A stretch of DNA of 64,000 bases from Desmodus rotundus (Eukaryota > Chordata > Mammalia > Chiroptera > Phyllostomidae): NCBI RefSeq assembly GCF_022682495.2, contig NC_071391.1, forward strand, positions 127,143,896 to 127,207,895. Direction: 5' to 3'. Under the pieces are notes generated by a model that searched no databases, was not told where the DNA came from, and saw only the letters and a list, made by a program, of their open reading frames with translations. A program made the translations under genes and the position numbers. Shown piece by piece: positions 34,626 to 46,560 of the stretch. Position 1 is the first letter of the stretch; the number at the start of each line of letters is the position of its first letter.

Positions 34626-35794
34626 TATCGGTCAATTCCCCTTTCCCCACCTTTAACAGTTGTGTGTGGTTTCCAACCATACCAGGTTTGTTAGAGTCAG
34701 AGCTGCTCCTTGCGCTGCCCTCCCACGGTGAGGAACTGGGGACTGGAGAAGGCTGCCCAGCCGGAGATGTTTCCAGCACCCTCGCATCCTGATGGGCCTG
34801 TCTGTGATTCTGGCAATGGAATCGGATAGAAGGGCCACCCAGCCAGGGACTTTGCTGGAAGGAGCTATAAATTTTTGTCATGTAACCACCATGATTTGGA
34901 GAGGTTGCTTGTTGTAACAGCCTTGTGAATACACAGTAATTTCTTTAAATTAAGAAAAATGGTGAGTCCTGAGTGTTGCTTCACATATGGCCTTTGGTCG
35001 TGTAACTTGACCGGGGACAGACCCCTCCTGGGAACTTGTCTTTGTCCTGATTAGTCAGCTGTGGCCATCTTATCCTCACTGAACCGTCAGGACGTGTGAC
35101 AGAGTTAGCCCATGTTCGGAATGCAGGAGAGAATGGCAGCCCCAGAACACTTCTCTGACAAAGGGCCATTGTATAACCAGCCATTATTTCATTCCTTCCC
35201 AGTGCCTGTTCTTTCTTGGCCGGTCCTGTGAGGGAAATTTTTGTTTTAATCCACTGTCTATTCTTCTCCTCAGGTGTTTTTGCCTTTAAAATGCCTTTGG
35301 TCTTTGAATGCAGACTGATCATAGTTTTTGCTGTAAGAATAATCATCTACTTGCGGCTCAGCTGGTGACTTTGTTTCTTTGGCCAGCTAGGGGAAGTATT
35401 ATTATTAGACAATTTCTCTTCTGTCTGAGGGAAAAGAGGCAGCAATTTGTTCCTCTGTTCAGGCCTCAGAAAAAAAGGTGAAAAATATCCTTTTCTGATG
35501 GCTTTGTGTCTGATCACCCCACGCAGTGGAAGAGGAAGTAGTCATTGTACAGGACGGAGGGTTGACTGATTGAGATCATGTGTGATGAGACCTCTCCTGG
35601 CACAGCCGTGTGGCTTGTGCTCTCCATGACTCCTCAGAAAGCATCTGTTATGAGTTTCCCGGGGGCAGGGGCGATTCAGGAACCTAATGGGAGACTTGGC
35701 AGAGAAAATCTCCATATTCTCTATGTTTTCTGCTGAGCTCTTCTTCTGCAATGTGCCTATTTTGTTCTCCTTAGTAATTATTTCTTATACTGGA
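34626..35794. other. low-copy sequence, no gene seen
   Basis: No recognised repeat over about 1.2 kb. The minus-strand frames of 117 codons (34528-34881) and 121 codons (34981-35346) match no family I know and lack supporting splice or promoter context. Confidence 0.5.
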
Positions 35795-35985
35795 ACAGTA
35801 CCTTGTGTTCACAAAGTGATTCCACATGGATCAGCCTACGGGATTCTCACATCTTGGTGAAGCAAGTAGGGGCAGGCAATATTCCCCCCAATTTGTAGAA
35901 GAGGAGACTGAGGAAAGACAATTTGCTCAAGGCTACACAGCTTCTGAGTGATAGGGAAGCAACTAGAGTCTCTTCTACATGCTTT
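35795..35985 (-). mobile_element. MIR SINE, minus strand
   Basis: 'cacaaagtgattccacatgg', 'tgtagaagaggagactgagg', 'ctcaaggctacacagcttct' and the following weak end match the reversed MIR. Confidence 0.7.
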
Positions 35986-37639
35986 TCACTTGATGGCGTC
36001 ACTTCTCATGGAAAGTGAGGCTAAAGCCTTGGTTATTATATGTGTGAGCTTCTTGTAATTGGAGTCCTCAAGTTCAGCAAAGACAAAACTCCCATTCTAG
36101 TCATTACATTTCCATTCACAAAACCTTAAGTAGATATGACCAAGGTGCTTCAGGATAATGTATATGTATTTTGACAAGAAGGTGAAGTTGGGTAAGAGAA
36201 ATGTGACTTTTTTCTAATAAAATATATTGGAATATATATATATGTGTGAGATCATTCTATCTTAGATTTTCTTTAAAACAATACAGTAGAGGTTTAGAGA
36301 AGGTGGCAGAAATAGATGAAAAAATATTGTCTATTTATTGATATTGTCAAAACTGAGTCTTAGGTATTAGGCATACTGGGGTTATGTTACTTTCTGTGCT
36401 TTTATGAATATTTTTAAAAAATTGATAACAAAATGCAAGACATATAAAGAAGCACTGATAGGTGGAGAAGCTCCCGTCTTTGGAATCTTCAAGCAGAAGG
36501 AGCAGGACACTTGGGGAAAATGTCCAAGACAGCGCCAAACGGCAATGCTTTTGTTGTGAAGAACGCTTCATTTAGGTTCTTCAGCTGCACCAAGGTATTT
36601 AGATGAGCTGGTCATGCTGCATGGGAAGATGCATTAACGTAAAATGGACCATCAGGAATCTAGCCCTGAAAACTTTTATTCCTGAGACAAATCCCAAATG
36701 TCTCTTTGGGAGAAAGCCACTGGGGGAAGGGAGTAAGAAAAGCACCCCGGGGGTGGTGGTGGGGAACAGGAAAAGAAGGAGGCCCATCGGTGGACCATGC
36801 TTGAGCTACAGGAAGAATTGGCGACAGGACAGCGCTCTAAAAGGCAAAAACGAATATACTGTGGAAAAGGCGACCTTTACCACAAACCTTAACTACCGGT
36901 GACTTTGAGGATATGCCAACGCCTCCAGACATGTGAGGCTGGTAGCTCCCAGAGCCAGTTCTGCTTGACAGGGCTAAGCCATTTTAACACATCGCTTATC
37001 CCACTGGCAAAACATGGGTGGGAAAACCCTGTGCAGATGGCCTTATGCGGCTCTGTGCAAATCCGGTAGGTGCTGGGGGTGAGAGGCTAAGCCCCGAGAA
37101 AGCTACTTTCTCAGCTGCTGTGAGTTCTTGTCTCCTCCGTGCTAGATTTAAAGGGATGATTATTTATGAAAACAGTTCATCCAGCAACATCTCCACCTTA
37201 TGTTCTGGGAAGCTGTGGATTTACAGGCAGGGAGAGAGCTGATGTTAGCTCAGCAGGTTAGGAGAGGAGATTTAAATCGAAAACCATTCAAGCCTTTTTT
37301 GTTTTCCTTTTGCCCAAAAGTATTCCCCCCCACCTTTAACTAAAGGATGAATAAATACACCAGTGAGAATGAGTTTTGTTTACCTTCCCCATCCCCTCAA
37401 ACAACTAGTTTTAATTGAATTGAATAGTTCCCTTTGAGATATGGCTTCTGGTTTCCTATTATGACAGTGACGTTTTGTGGGAGGTGGTTTCTAAACTAAA
37501 ATTGAGCAGAAAAGGACCCCAGAACACACTGAGGGAAACTTGGAGCCCAGGTGCATAGGCTCTGATAAAATGCCAGTCTTGTGGGTAGCAAATTCCACCT
37601 TTGCATTGATTACATGTAAAGAGTCTTAGTTGTTTCACA
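35986..37639. other. low-copy sequence, no gene seen
   Basis: It contains a short TA microsatellite near 36232-36243. The 99-codon frame at 36603-36902 and the 74-codon frame at 37018-37242 match nothing known. Confidence 0.55.
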
Positions 37640-37770
37640 CCCATTACCTCCCATCATTCTCAAGTGACCTGTGAGTTGGTTCGAATGAACCTTATTACTC
37701 TCACTCAGAAGATGGAATAATTAAGGCTTACAGAGAAATGCAGTCAGTCAGAAGCTCATTCCTCCAGGTC
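37640..37770 (-). mobile_element. MIR fragment, minus strand
   Basis: 'cacccattacctcccatcat', 'agaagatggaataattaagg' and 'cagtcagtcagaagctcatt' weakly match the reversed MIR. Confidence 0.55.
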
Positions 37771-38234
37771 TAGGTCATACCAGCAAAGCACACTGCTCTT
37801 CCATCTGCAGGATGGCTATGCTCCTGTGCCTCTCTCACTGCAGACTTGCTCTGCAGCAAATTCATCTCTTTATTTCCCTCCTTGGTTACTAGAGGGTGAC
37901 ACAGAGGCCACTGTGGGAATGAATAACTTTGGAGCCCTGGTGTCACCCCATTGCTAGGATAGCCACCAGCACCTAGGGAAGCTTTGCGAAGTCTCACATC
38001 ACAGGGCTTAGTGTTATCTAAATGCTAAACAAGGTTACTAGGGAACAATTAACTCTGCACCCTGGGGAGCCTCTGTGGACTCATATTTATTCTCGACCAA
38101 GATGATGTTCTCTTAATGCATCACTTTAACATAATATGTCAGAACGAGCAGGCTATATTTTCCTTTGCTCACAAACTATAGTCTTGCTTTTGGGGAAGCA
38201 CTTCAGAGAAAAAAAATATCAACAAGAAGGTCTG
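37771..38234. other. low-copy sequence, no gene seen
   Basis: No gene or repeat recognised. Confidence 0.5.
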
Positions 38235-38420
38235 CACATTAACTTGGAGTACTGTGTTCAAACTTTGGCTGCAATACTTAACAGCTGTGTGCCCTCTTGG
38301 GTAAGGGAGTTACTACTTCTGAGTCTCTGTTGCCACAACTAAGACAAAAATAAGGAGAGTAAGAAGCCTATAGGATAACTATGGTGCTCAAAAAGGGTAA
38401 TGCCTGTGAAAATAACTCGG
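38235..38420 (+). mobile_element. MIR SINE, plus strand
   Basis: 'tgtgttcaaactttggctgc', 'aacagctgtgtgccctcttg' and 'ctgagtctctgttgccacaa' match the first two thirds of MIR. Confidence 0.7.
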
Positions 38421-38456
38421 AAAGTATAGTAAAGATAATGGCAACAATTACCATAC

Positions 38457-38491
38457 TTTTATATTATTGAAGATTCTTCAATAATATAAAA
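38457..38491. repeat. perfect fold-back hairpin, 16-bp stem, 3-base loop
   Basis: 'ttttatattattgaag' (38457-38472) and 'cttcaataatataaaa' (38476-38491) are perfect reverse complements around 'att'. Confidence 0.95.
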
Positions 38492-39019
38492 CTTCTTAAA
38501 TTTCGGATGGTTTCTCTCTCACTCTGCCTTGGGGAGACTGAGGCAACCTGAGTCCAAACAAAAGCAGAAATTGTTGGGGAAGGGAGCGTTAATAACATAT
38601 TAGGCTCAGAGCTGAATAGTGTTAGAATGATTGCACAAGCCTTTGAGTGTGGTAAAAGCAATATGACAAGAGGGGATTCAAGGTAGCTTACCTTTGAAAG
38701 GTAAGATGATATGCAGAAAAACTATTATTACCTAATGCTAAAATACAAAGAACTAGAATTTGGTGTAAGTCACTTGGTTGACAAGTTTGCTTGGCCTCAT
38801 TCCAGCCCTTAGAGAATGATCCTATCTAAGGCCAGTTCCAGGGGACAGGATGTGATGTACAAGGAAAGCAGCTCCCTCAAACCCCAAAGTGATGGGTGAG
38901 AACACCTGGCTTATAGGAAGAGGGCAAATAGAAAGACTTGGCCACAGCATGGCCCTTCATCGGATCCAACCAGAGCATCTGGAGGGATGAGAGAAGAGAC
39001 AGATTGTTACGGCTGGATG
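38492..39019. other. low-copy sequence, no gene seen
   Basis: No gene or repeat recognised. Confidence 0.5.
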
Positions 39020-39380
39020 TACTTCTCTAGATCCAGCACTTTATAGATGTGAAACATGACAATCCCTACGTTATTTGTTATTGTCTCACACTGAGGTTAA
39101 GCAGGTTGATTACTCATTTATTCGCCACATATTTATTGAGTACCTGCTATGTGCCAGCCACTATTCTGAGGTTACTGTGGTCCTGATTTGTGTGGACTAT
39201 GCAATCTAGCAGACTGATTTTTGGGTTAAGTGTTAGGGTGAAAACAAGCACAGGAAGCTGACCAAATGGCAAAGAGAGGTTTCTCTTGGAGGTGGCTGGT
39301 TTTAGGGAATTGTTAGCAATGGTGCTGGGATTTGAATCTAGGGAACCACATGTGTTCCAGTAGAACATGCTGCTAAAGAC
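39020..39380 (-). mobile_element. mosaic of MIR and L2 fragments, minus strand
   Basis: 39105-39180 is an L2 terminus in reverse ('atttattgagtacctgctat', 'gtgccagccactattctga'). 39020-39100 and 39310-39375 are weak reversed MIR pieces ('gtgctgggatttgaatctag'). The L2 may have inserted into a MIR. Confidence 0.55.
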
Positions 39381-39474
39381 ACAGTCCCTTCAGCACAAGT
39401 AGGATTATATGATGAAAAGGGTAAAGAAACCATGCGCTCATGATCTGCCCTCAGTGCATCATTAGTGAGAGTCA

Positions 39475-40125
39475 GCATTTACTGCAGAGGTTTCTTCACT
39501 CACTCGGCTGATTTATGGAGTGGCTGGCTTATGTCAGTCATGGTGCCAGGTTCTGGGGCTAAAACAGAATACTTAACGGTTGCTGCCCTCAAGGACTCAA
39601 TCTAGGGCTATGAGAAACTGATTTGGTGTGACAAGTGCAATGGCACAGTGCAGGGGTAGCTGTAAGACCCCCAAAAACTGGAGAGCTCACTGAGCCTAGT
39701 GGGGCCTGATGACTTCTGAGAGGTGACTCTGTGTCAAACCCTGTAGATGTGCTTGTATTAGAATAAAACAGGTGATCAGGGCAGTGAGGGATCATGTTAA
39801 TTGGGTGGGGAGCGCATTTTGTACCAAGGCCACAAATGAGAGGAAACTTGACATTTTCCAGGGATTGTAGCAAAATCATCCTGGGTAGAACAGAAGGGTG
39901 AGGAGTTTGTAGAGATGAGTCTGTATGTGAGCACAATTCAAGGCAGGAAGGCTCTTATTAAGCCTCACTGGGGGATTTGGGCTTTGTCCTCAAGGAGAAT
40001 AGGGAGCCCTGAGAGGTTTTAAGCAGGGGCGGTGGAATGAACAAACGAGTTTCAGAAGTTCCCTCTGCCACTGTGTGGAGATGGGTAGTGGGGATGGTAC
40101 TGAGGACAGACGATGAGTTCAAAGG
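39475..40125 (-). mobile_element. L2 LINE 3' region, minus strand
   Basis: 'atggtgccaggttctggggc', 'ctgccctcaaggactcaatc', 'gagaatagggagccctgaga', 'ggttttaagcaggggcggtg' and 'tctgccactgtgtggagatg' follow the reversed L2 order over 650 bp. Confidence 0.8.
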
Positions 40126-40169
40126 TTCCGACAAACCTACTACCTAGAAGAAACCTGGTGAAGGGTATG

Positions 40170-40345
40170 ACTTCAGTGTAGACAGATCAGGGTCTTAGTC
40201 TTTGCTGTGCTACTTATAAGCCATATATCCTCTGAACTCCAGTTTTCCTCTCTGTAAAATGAGGACATTGTGTGGATTAAACGAGATAATGTACATGCAC
40301 ATAAAGCTCTTAGCATACTACCTAACACATAGTTAAGTACTTGGT
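40170..40345 (+). mobile_element. MIR SINE, plus strand
   Basis: 'tttgctgtgctacttataag', 'tctgtaaaatgaggacattg', 'gattaaacgagataatgtac' and 'agctcttagcatactaccta' cover the MIR body and 3' end. Confidence 0.85.
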
Positions 40346-41639
40346 ACATATAGTTGAACAAGCTAGAATTTTTCATAACCTCCAATTAGGTCAGCAATAT
40401 CCTTTTGCACATCCACATTTTGCTACCATACTTAGAGTAATGCTCTTAGTGCAGGATTGGGCCTCCTTCTCCAGCGTGTGTTTTGTTGGCTTTACTTAGA
40501 AGCCAAAAAGCAAACAAGGGAGCACTTCTCCTGCCCTTTTCTATTTCTCTCTATTTCTCTCTGAGACTTTGATGAGGGTGGAAGCATTTTCAATTCAGCT
40601 AGCTGTAGGAGGAAGAAAAACACACGAGAAGGGGGAGCTTGGGAGAAGGGGAAGACTTCCTTCTTCCTCTACTACTATGCAAAACATGGCCTAGAATTTG
40701 TTGAGCATCAGCCATTGTTAGATATGATCGTTACCGTCAGCTTGGTCAGAGGTTGGAGGCTGCCAGCCCTAAAGCAGGCCAAGAGAAAAGGTTCACAGAA
40801 GAGGTCTACTTGCGTTTCAGATTACAAAAAAAAAAAAAAAAAAAAAAAAAAATCACTGAGGGTAACTATGGAAAATGCAGCTTCTGTGTTTAAGACTTAT
40901 CTGTCTAGGCTTCCAGGGTATGCTTTCCAAATCAAAGTACCCCCTCACTCCTGACCACACACACACCTTTGCATCTCTCCTGTGTCATTAGGGTCACTGA
41001 GGGAACTTCTCTCTGGAATGAAACATACCAGCTGACGTCTCTAACCTGGTACAGCTTGCTCTGGCTCTCCTGAGTATCTGCACCCTAACAGCTGATGGAA
41101 GACAAAGAGGGAGCGAAGAAAAGTTAGTTGACACATGGATAATCATTTTACCTTTCCTGTCTCTGGAATTCAGTCTAGCGGCTACTGTACTTTCCTTAGC
41201 TGAGGACTAATTAGAGTTCTAAAAAGAGTAGGGTTTTATTCCAGATAACTCCAGTGTCCTCACTGGAAGCAGTGAACAATACAGCTGGAGAGGAAGAAAA
41301 AAAGGTTCAGTAACATTAAGAGCCCCATAAATGTGTGAAAATGAGTTAGATTGAGTACGGCACCAAGGAGAAGTATTTTAACCTTGTCACTCTGTCTACT
41401 TCTCAAATTTCTCCTCACATGTACCTTTAAGTCTACCTTCACTGTTTGTTTTGCTTCACTATTCTTGAAAGTGAATTATTTTATCCCAACTTTTCCACCT
41501 GATCTCATGTTATCATTTTTATTTGCTCCCATAGGCTCTATTTGGCATCACAGTGAGGCTCACTCATTATAGCAAAGAGGCAGAGAATCCAGTGAGAGGA
41601 GACTTATGGGGTTATTTTAGGGAAATGTGAAGCGGCACC
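40346..41639. other. low-copy sequence with a long poly-A
   Basis: A 27-base A run lies at 40826-40852. No retroposed gene could be recognised upstream of it. Other frames are short. Confidence 0.55.
40826..40852. repeat. poly-A run of 27
   Basis: Preceded by 'tttcagattac' and followed by 'tcactgag'. No target duplication was found around it. Confidence 0.95.
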
Positions 41640-42080
41640 AAATTTAATCATTTAGCAAATATTGCTGTGCGCTGGACTAGGAACTAGCCCAGATAACTTG
41701 AACTCTTAGAGCTTTAGAAGTGTTTGGGCCTGGTTGATAAGTAGGGGTGGCCCCTAGCTGTGGGGCATTTTTTGGAAAATGTGGGTTTGATGGATTGGTG
41801 TGGAAAGGATGCCTTCTAGGAACACGATTTCTGTGGGAGGGCCTGGAGGCAAGGGCAGCGCAGGGAAAACCCAGGCAGATGCTTAACCACTCCCAAGGAC
41901 AGGGGTTGTGTCTGAGTGCCCTGCAGGGAGGACCCCAGCCATAAGTAGAAGTTGAGGGCACTCTTTGGGGTGTGCAGGGGGGTGAGAAGTACAGGGGAAG
42001 TGGAGGGTTGGGGAGAGATGGAGGTGAGCTTGGGGTGTGTCAGGGAAATAGGCAATGTAGGAGGATCTGGTGAATGAATA
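41640..42080 (-). mobile_element. possible L2 fragment, minus strand
   Basis: 'catttagcaaatattgctgt' and 'gctggactaggaactagccc' resemble the L2 terminus in reverse. The following purine-rich sequence to about 42080 is compatible but weak. Confidence 0.4.
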
Positions 42081-43369
42081 CCTGGCTGAATGGGACCAAC
42101 AAATGGCTCTAGTTCCCCAGGGGAGGGGGTCAGTACTAGTTGCCCCATGAGAGACAGTGGCTCATCACCCCAATGGCTCTCTCTGTGGCATCAGAGGGAC
42201 CAGAGAGGCACATGTGAAGTGGCTTTATGGGCAGCAGATACTGGTGAGGAGGCTCAGAGAAGAATAAGATTGCTTCTGGACACAGGTGGCCCACTCCCAG
42301 GAAATGTCAGTGTAACTTGGGGACCCTTTAAGGACAAAGTGAAAAGTGACATTATTGGGGAGTGACACAGTGGGGCAAGAAGCCAGAAATTTTATAATTT
42401 ACTGATACTACAATGTGACTTATTTCTACTACACTGGTAGACTTCGTGAGAAAATTTAGGCTACATATATCATTTAGGTTACATATATCAAAAAGTATTC
42501 TTTGAATGAGAAAGGGGTACTGCGATAGATTTAACTGAAAGTAACCTCACAGGGTAATCTGATCATAATTCCTAATTGGGAAGATCACAGTGAGTAGTCA
42601 CAGCCCAATCCTGTAATTTCTTTAACCCTGCAGAGGTCTCACTAAACCAGCCCTGTCTATTGTTCTTGCCCGTCTGGATTAAGGCACTTTTAAAATGCCA
42701 GAAGTAATCCTCTTTCCCAGACCCCTCAAGGGAGCACTTAATCTTGTTAAGTATCCCATACCTTGCTTTCTCCCATCTTCCTGTAATCTTTCTTAGCTGT
42801 CTCTTTAATTCAAAATGCCTAGCAGAAACTGAAAAACTGTCCTTCTCAGGAACATTTGGGATTTTGCCGTTTAGCATTGTCATCAGTTTTGGCCCAAATA
42901 AATTCTTATAAAAATTCTCTACAATTTTGGACATTCTTATGGCAATAGTTCCATAAGCAAATATTACCGTTTGGCCAAACATTCAGACAAGAAGCACCCT
43001 CTTTGGTTTTTTTTTCCCTTTATGTCATTCAATCACCTCCTGTAGAAAGTTCCATGCAACTAAAATTCTTCTCTGATTTCCCAATTTATTTTACCTTACG
43101 CCCGCACAATTCCATCCCTTTTTTTGCCATGGCGCATTTTAAATCTCTGGTTTGTTTTGTTCAACCAAATCGATTAGCACTAAATGATTTTCCAGGATTC
43201 TTGTGCAAATATTAAACATTTATATAGATTGTCACCGAAGTCCTAGATAACACACATCACCCTTGGACACATTCCCTCTGCAGCTGTTGTGATTGTAAGA
43301 GGCAATTTTCAGTGTAGTGCAAATGGACAGCGGTACAAAAACAGGGGAAAGAAGAACTCCATTTCACTC
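42081..43369. other. unassigned sequence with a 136-codon minus frame
   Basis: The minus-strand frame 42572-42982 (136 codons) is the longest in this part. Its protein has no motif I know. The DNA has an AATAAA (42897-42902) on the plus strand and could be an unrecognised LTR or ERV piece. An 18-bp tandem duplication lies at 42455-42490. Confidence 0.4.
42455..42490. repeat. 18-bp tandem duplication
   Basis: 'tttaggctacatatatca' (42455-42472) is followed directly by 'tttaggttacatatatca' (42473-42490), differing at one base. Confidence 0.95.
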
Positions 43370-43505
43370 TTAGAGCTGTGTGAGCTGGCTTGTCGTGCAA
43401 GCTCCCAGAGCCTCAGTTTCCCCACCTGCAAAATGGGGCTGATAATCGTCTCTGCCTCATAGGGTCGCTGTGAGGATGACAGGAGGGAACGACCATAGCG
43501 CACAG
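43370..43505 (+). mobile_element. MIR fragment, plus strand
   Basis: 'cagagcctcagtttccccac', 'ctgcaaaatggggctgataa' and 'catagggtcgctgtgaggat' are a well preserved MIR core and 3' half. Confidence 0.85.
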
Positions 43506-43869
43506 CAGGGGCAGACACAGCAGCCTCAGTGACGGCGGCTCTTCAGAGAAGAAGATGGTGACAACCTTGTGCTCTCGGCGCAGAATTGCATCTTCTAAGG
43601 TAAACTGAGAGTGGAATTCATTGTGAATCTGTTTTTTTTTTTTTTTGAGGGGGAATGTTTGTGGCCCCTTGAGGATGAAACTGATGAATTCTGGTTTCTG
43701 TCCTTGGACGGGTGCCTATTGTAGTTAATTGACACTTTTATACAAGTCAGGGGAGAATTTAGCACTTTGAATTATAGTGATGCAGCAATGTAACATTATG
43801 TCCTCAAAAGAGCTAGAATTTGTTGGGTTAAGTATCACTCAGGAGCATCCTAGTAATCTCTGGGATCAG
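43506..43869. other. low-copy sequence, no gene seen
   Basis: A T run of 15 lies at 43632-43646. The first part (43520-43590) is mildly CpG-rich. No gene is supported. Confidence 0.5.
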
Positions 43870-44095
43870 GAGGTACTATGCTATAGTTGAAATAAGATGG
43901 GCTTGGAGCCAGACACACTTGCTGGGGACAAATCCTGGCTCAGTGACACACCAGCTGCACCATGGACAAATCGTACAGTCTTCCTGAGCCTCCCTGTCTT
44001 CTGTCCTGAGAGCCTGTACTGCCAGCGGTCTTACAGGGGCGGTTTTAAAAGGGCTTGTCATAGTTGCTGACCTATAGTAAATCTTGGTTTCCTTT
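43870..44095 (+). mobile_element. MIR SINE, plus strand
   Basis: 'tatgctatagttgaaataag' resembles the tRNA-derived head. It is followed by 'ttggagccagacacacttg', 'caaatcctggctcagtgaca' and 'gacctatagtaaatcttgg'. This is near full length. Confidence 0.85.
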
Positions 44096-44374
44096 TCACT
44101 TTCTTCCACATTTTAAGTTCTAAAGCAACATTCATTATACTCAGTGCATTTGATATGAGAGCAATATGCACTGGGGTGTAGCAAGAAGAAACATGAATTT
44201 GAGTTTTTCTTCTTGGTTTAATAAATTAGCATAAATGAGAAGTCCTTTTGAGACTTCCAGACAGCAAGTGATAATGAACCAAATCATTGTACTTTGCATG
44301 GTCATCCTTTGAAGGAAGACTTGCTAAAGTATTTGACAGGTGGTTTCGGTGAAGTTCTTGTGTGTTGGGGTACA

Positions 44375-44475
44375 GGCGATACTATTTACTGAGTAACACC
44401 TACATGCCCGACACTGTGCTGAGTAATTTGTACGAACTACCTTTGGTCTTTACAGCAACCTTGGATTTAGATTCC
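44375..44475 (-). mobile_element. MIR/L2-like fragment, minus strand
   Basis: 'atttactgagtaacacctac' and 'gacactgtgctgagtaattt' match a reversed MIR or L2 terminus. Confidence 0.6.
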
Positions 44476-44489
44476 ATTTTCAACATTTA

Positions 44490-45055
44490 TAGAGTATGCA
44501 CCTTTGGACAAATCATCTAACTCTCTGACCTTCAGTTTTCTCATCAGTACAGAGTAATAATTATTACTATTTCTCATCAGTTCAGTGCAGAATAATAACC
44601 TCTACCTTACTGCTATGGTCCAAGTGTTTGTGTCTCTCCAAAATTCATATGTGGAGGTCCTAACGCCCAGTATGATGGTATTTGGAGGGGGGACCTTTGG
44701 GGAATGATTAGGCCATAGAGGTGGAGCCCTTGGGAATGGGATTAGCGCTCTAATGAAAGAGTCCCCGAAGAGCTCCCTCTTGAAGATAGTAAGGAGATAC
44801 TGTCCATACACCAGAAAGCAGGTTCTCATCAGTCACCAAATCTGCCAGTGCCTTGGTCTTGGACTTCCCAGCCTCCAGAACTGTGAGAAATAAATTTCTG
44901 CTGTTTATAAGTCACCAGTCTATGGTGTTCCATTAGAGCACTCCAGAAGGAGAAAGACACTTACACATTATAAGAACCGAATGGGATAATGCATGTCGAA
45001 AGTGTTTGCGAACTGTCAAGTACTTTGTAAATGTCGGCTATTGCTATGAATTAAA
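44490..45055 (+). mobile_element. MIR SINE, plus strand, split by a solo LTR
   Basis: The left part ('tttggacaaatcatctaact', 'cttcagttttctcatcagta') and right part ('gaatgggataatgcatgtcg', 'tttgcgaactgtcaagtact') are collinear in MIR. They are separated by the LTR at 44611-44959. A short internal duplication of 'tctcatcagt' is present near 44532 and 44573. Confidence 0.8.
44611..44959 (+). mobile_element. MLT1-type (ERVL-MaLR) solo LTR, 349 bp
   Basis: It begins TGCTATGG and ends AAAGACA, and is flanked by a perfect 5-bp target duplication CTTAC (44606-44610 and 44960-44964). Internal landmarks are 'ccaaaattcatatgtggagg', 'gtggagcccttgggaatggg', 'cttggacttcccagcctcc' and the polyadenylation signal AATAAA at 44889-44894. 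No internal proviral sequence remains. Confidence 0.92.
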
Positions 45056-46199
45056 AGAACTGTCAGGAACAGCAATCTGGCCTGTTCTGATGCCTCTAAA
45101 AAGCCCACACCCTGTGCATTGCTGGAGCTGAGAGCAGTGCGGGAAGGGAACCAGTCGTTTCTTGCTGTCTTCCACATTCCAGATACTCTGTGAGGGTTTC
45201 TGCATGTCTGGCCGAGGGTCTGGCTGTCAGTGGCACTCTTATATAACCTAACTTCCTTTTCCCGCCAGTTACCGTTTGGAACTCCTCAGTGCGCGTGAGG
45301 AAAGAAGCTCAGGGACAGGGCTACGTGCACAGAACCTGAACTCCAACTTTGAAGTCCATCAGAGGTAGTTGGGGACCACTACATCAACATCTCCAAATCT
45401 TTCATTTTTAACAACAAAGATTTCTTTTTTCTTAAAAAAATATCCATAAGGTAGCATTTCTTTTTCTGTCTAATCCTTTTGTGATCTGTGACTTCAGGGG
45501 AAAAAAATGAACATTATTCATCTTGAACATGTTGTTTTTCCAGTTATTTATTTATTTAGGAAAATGGTCATCTAAAGCACTTCAATTAAATCTCCTTTTG
45601 TTTCCCCTCCACAAAGCCTGCTCACTCAGGCCACGGGCACGACGCTGCAAATTGCTCCTAATTAAAGAAACAGCCCTTGCTGTAGTTTATTTTCTTTTAT
45701 CCACTTCTTGGTGCTTTCCAAGTCCGGCTTCAATGGCATGAGAGTTGAACTTTTTTACTTTCTCAGCTTTGAGATGAAATATGCTTTGCCTAAAGCACAC
45801 TCTGAGCATTTTCCTCTGTACCTGCCCGATGGAAAGAAAGAACTGAAAACAGACTGACAGACACACATGGCATGATCTTGGCTTACATGGGAATGAGCTG
45901 GTGCCTTATTGACTCTGCTGGCAGAACCGTCGTCCTCCCAATGCAGGGGCAGCATGGTCCTGGCTTCCTATAGGGATGGATCCGCAGTATTGCTGTAAAC
46001 TTGAGAAACAGAGGGCCAGCCTCCGAGGTGACGGTTGGCAGTTGGGGTCTTCTTCGACTTGTCCTTTGTTCTCAACCTCCGTCACCTACAAGTCTTGATT
46101 GTTTTTTCCTTAGAAAACTCCCTTGGATCCACCCTGTTCTCCATTTCTAGTTTTATTCTGGTTGAGAGTCTTATTCCCCTCATAACTGAATAAATTATA
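45056..46199. other. low-copy sequence, no gene seen
   Basis: No recognised repeat. Frames of 66-72 codons match nothing known. Confidence 0.55.
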
Positions 46200-46390
46200 A
46201 TGGCCTTTGCTCTGTTACCATTTCACCAGTTTCTCCCTTTTCTAATTTGTCTTGGACAATTGCCAAGCAAATGCTCCAAAAACATGATTTCTCACTCCTG
46301 CTCCGGGGCCTACAGTGGCTTTTCATCTCCTGCTATATTGAATCTACAATCCTCTGCCTCACTTTCAAAGTCCCTCCTGACAAAGAAGGA
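46200..46390 (+). mobile_element. L2 fragment, plus strand
   Basis: 'gggcctacagtggcttttca' and 'tctgcctcactttcaaagtc' resemble the L2 segment that reads 'cagtggctccccattgcc...'. It is diverged. Confidence 0.5.
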
Positions 46391-46399
46391 TCTTTTGTT

Positions 46400-46560
46400 A
46401 AAGGTTGGGTCTAAAATCTTGGTTCCATTCTTGATTTTGCAAAAACCTTGACTCTGGGTCTTCAGGATGGTTGCCTCACCTCTCTGGATTTCAACTTCTA
46501 CCCTTATAAAATGAAGGGTACAGTAGATATGTAGGGGTCCGATTCACTGTAATTCTCTTC
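46400..46560 (+). mobile_element. MIR fragment, plus strand
   Basis: 'aaaaccttgactctgggtct', 'cacctctctggatttcaac' and 'ccttataaaatgaagggtac' match the central MIR. Confidence 0.6.

Noticed and set aside
34528..35346. two minus-strand frames of 117 and 121 codons
   Set aside because: There is no family resemblance, no sign of splicing between them and no codon pattern to suggest coding.
40700..40852. processed pseudogene ending in the 27-base poly-A
   Set aside because: No recognisable gene sequence precedes the A run and no target duplication was found.
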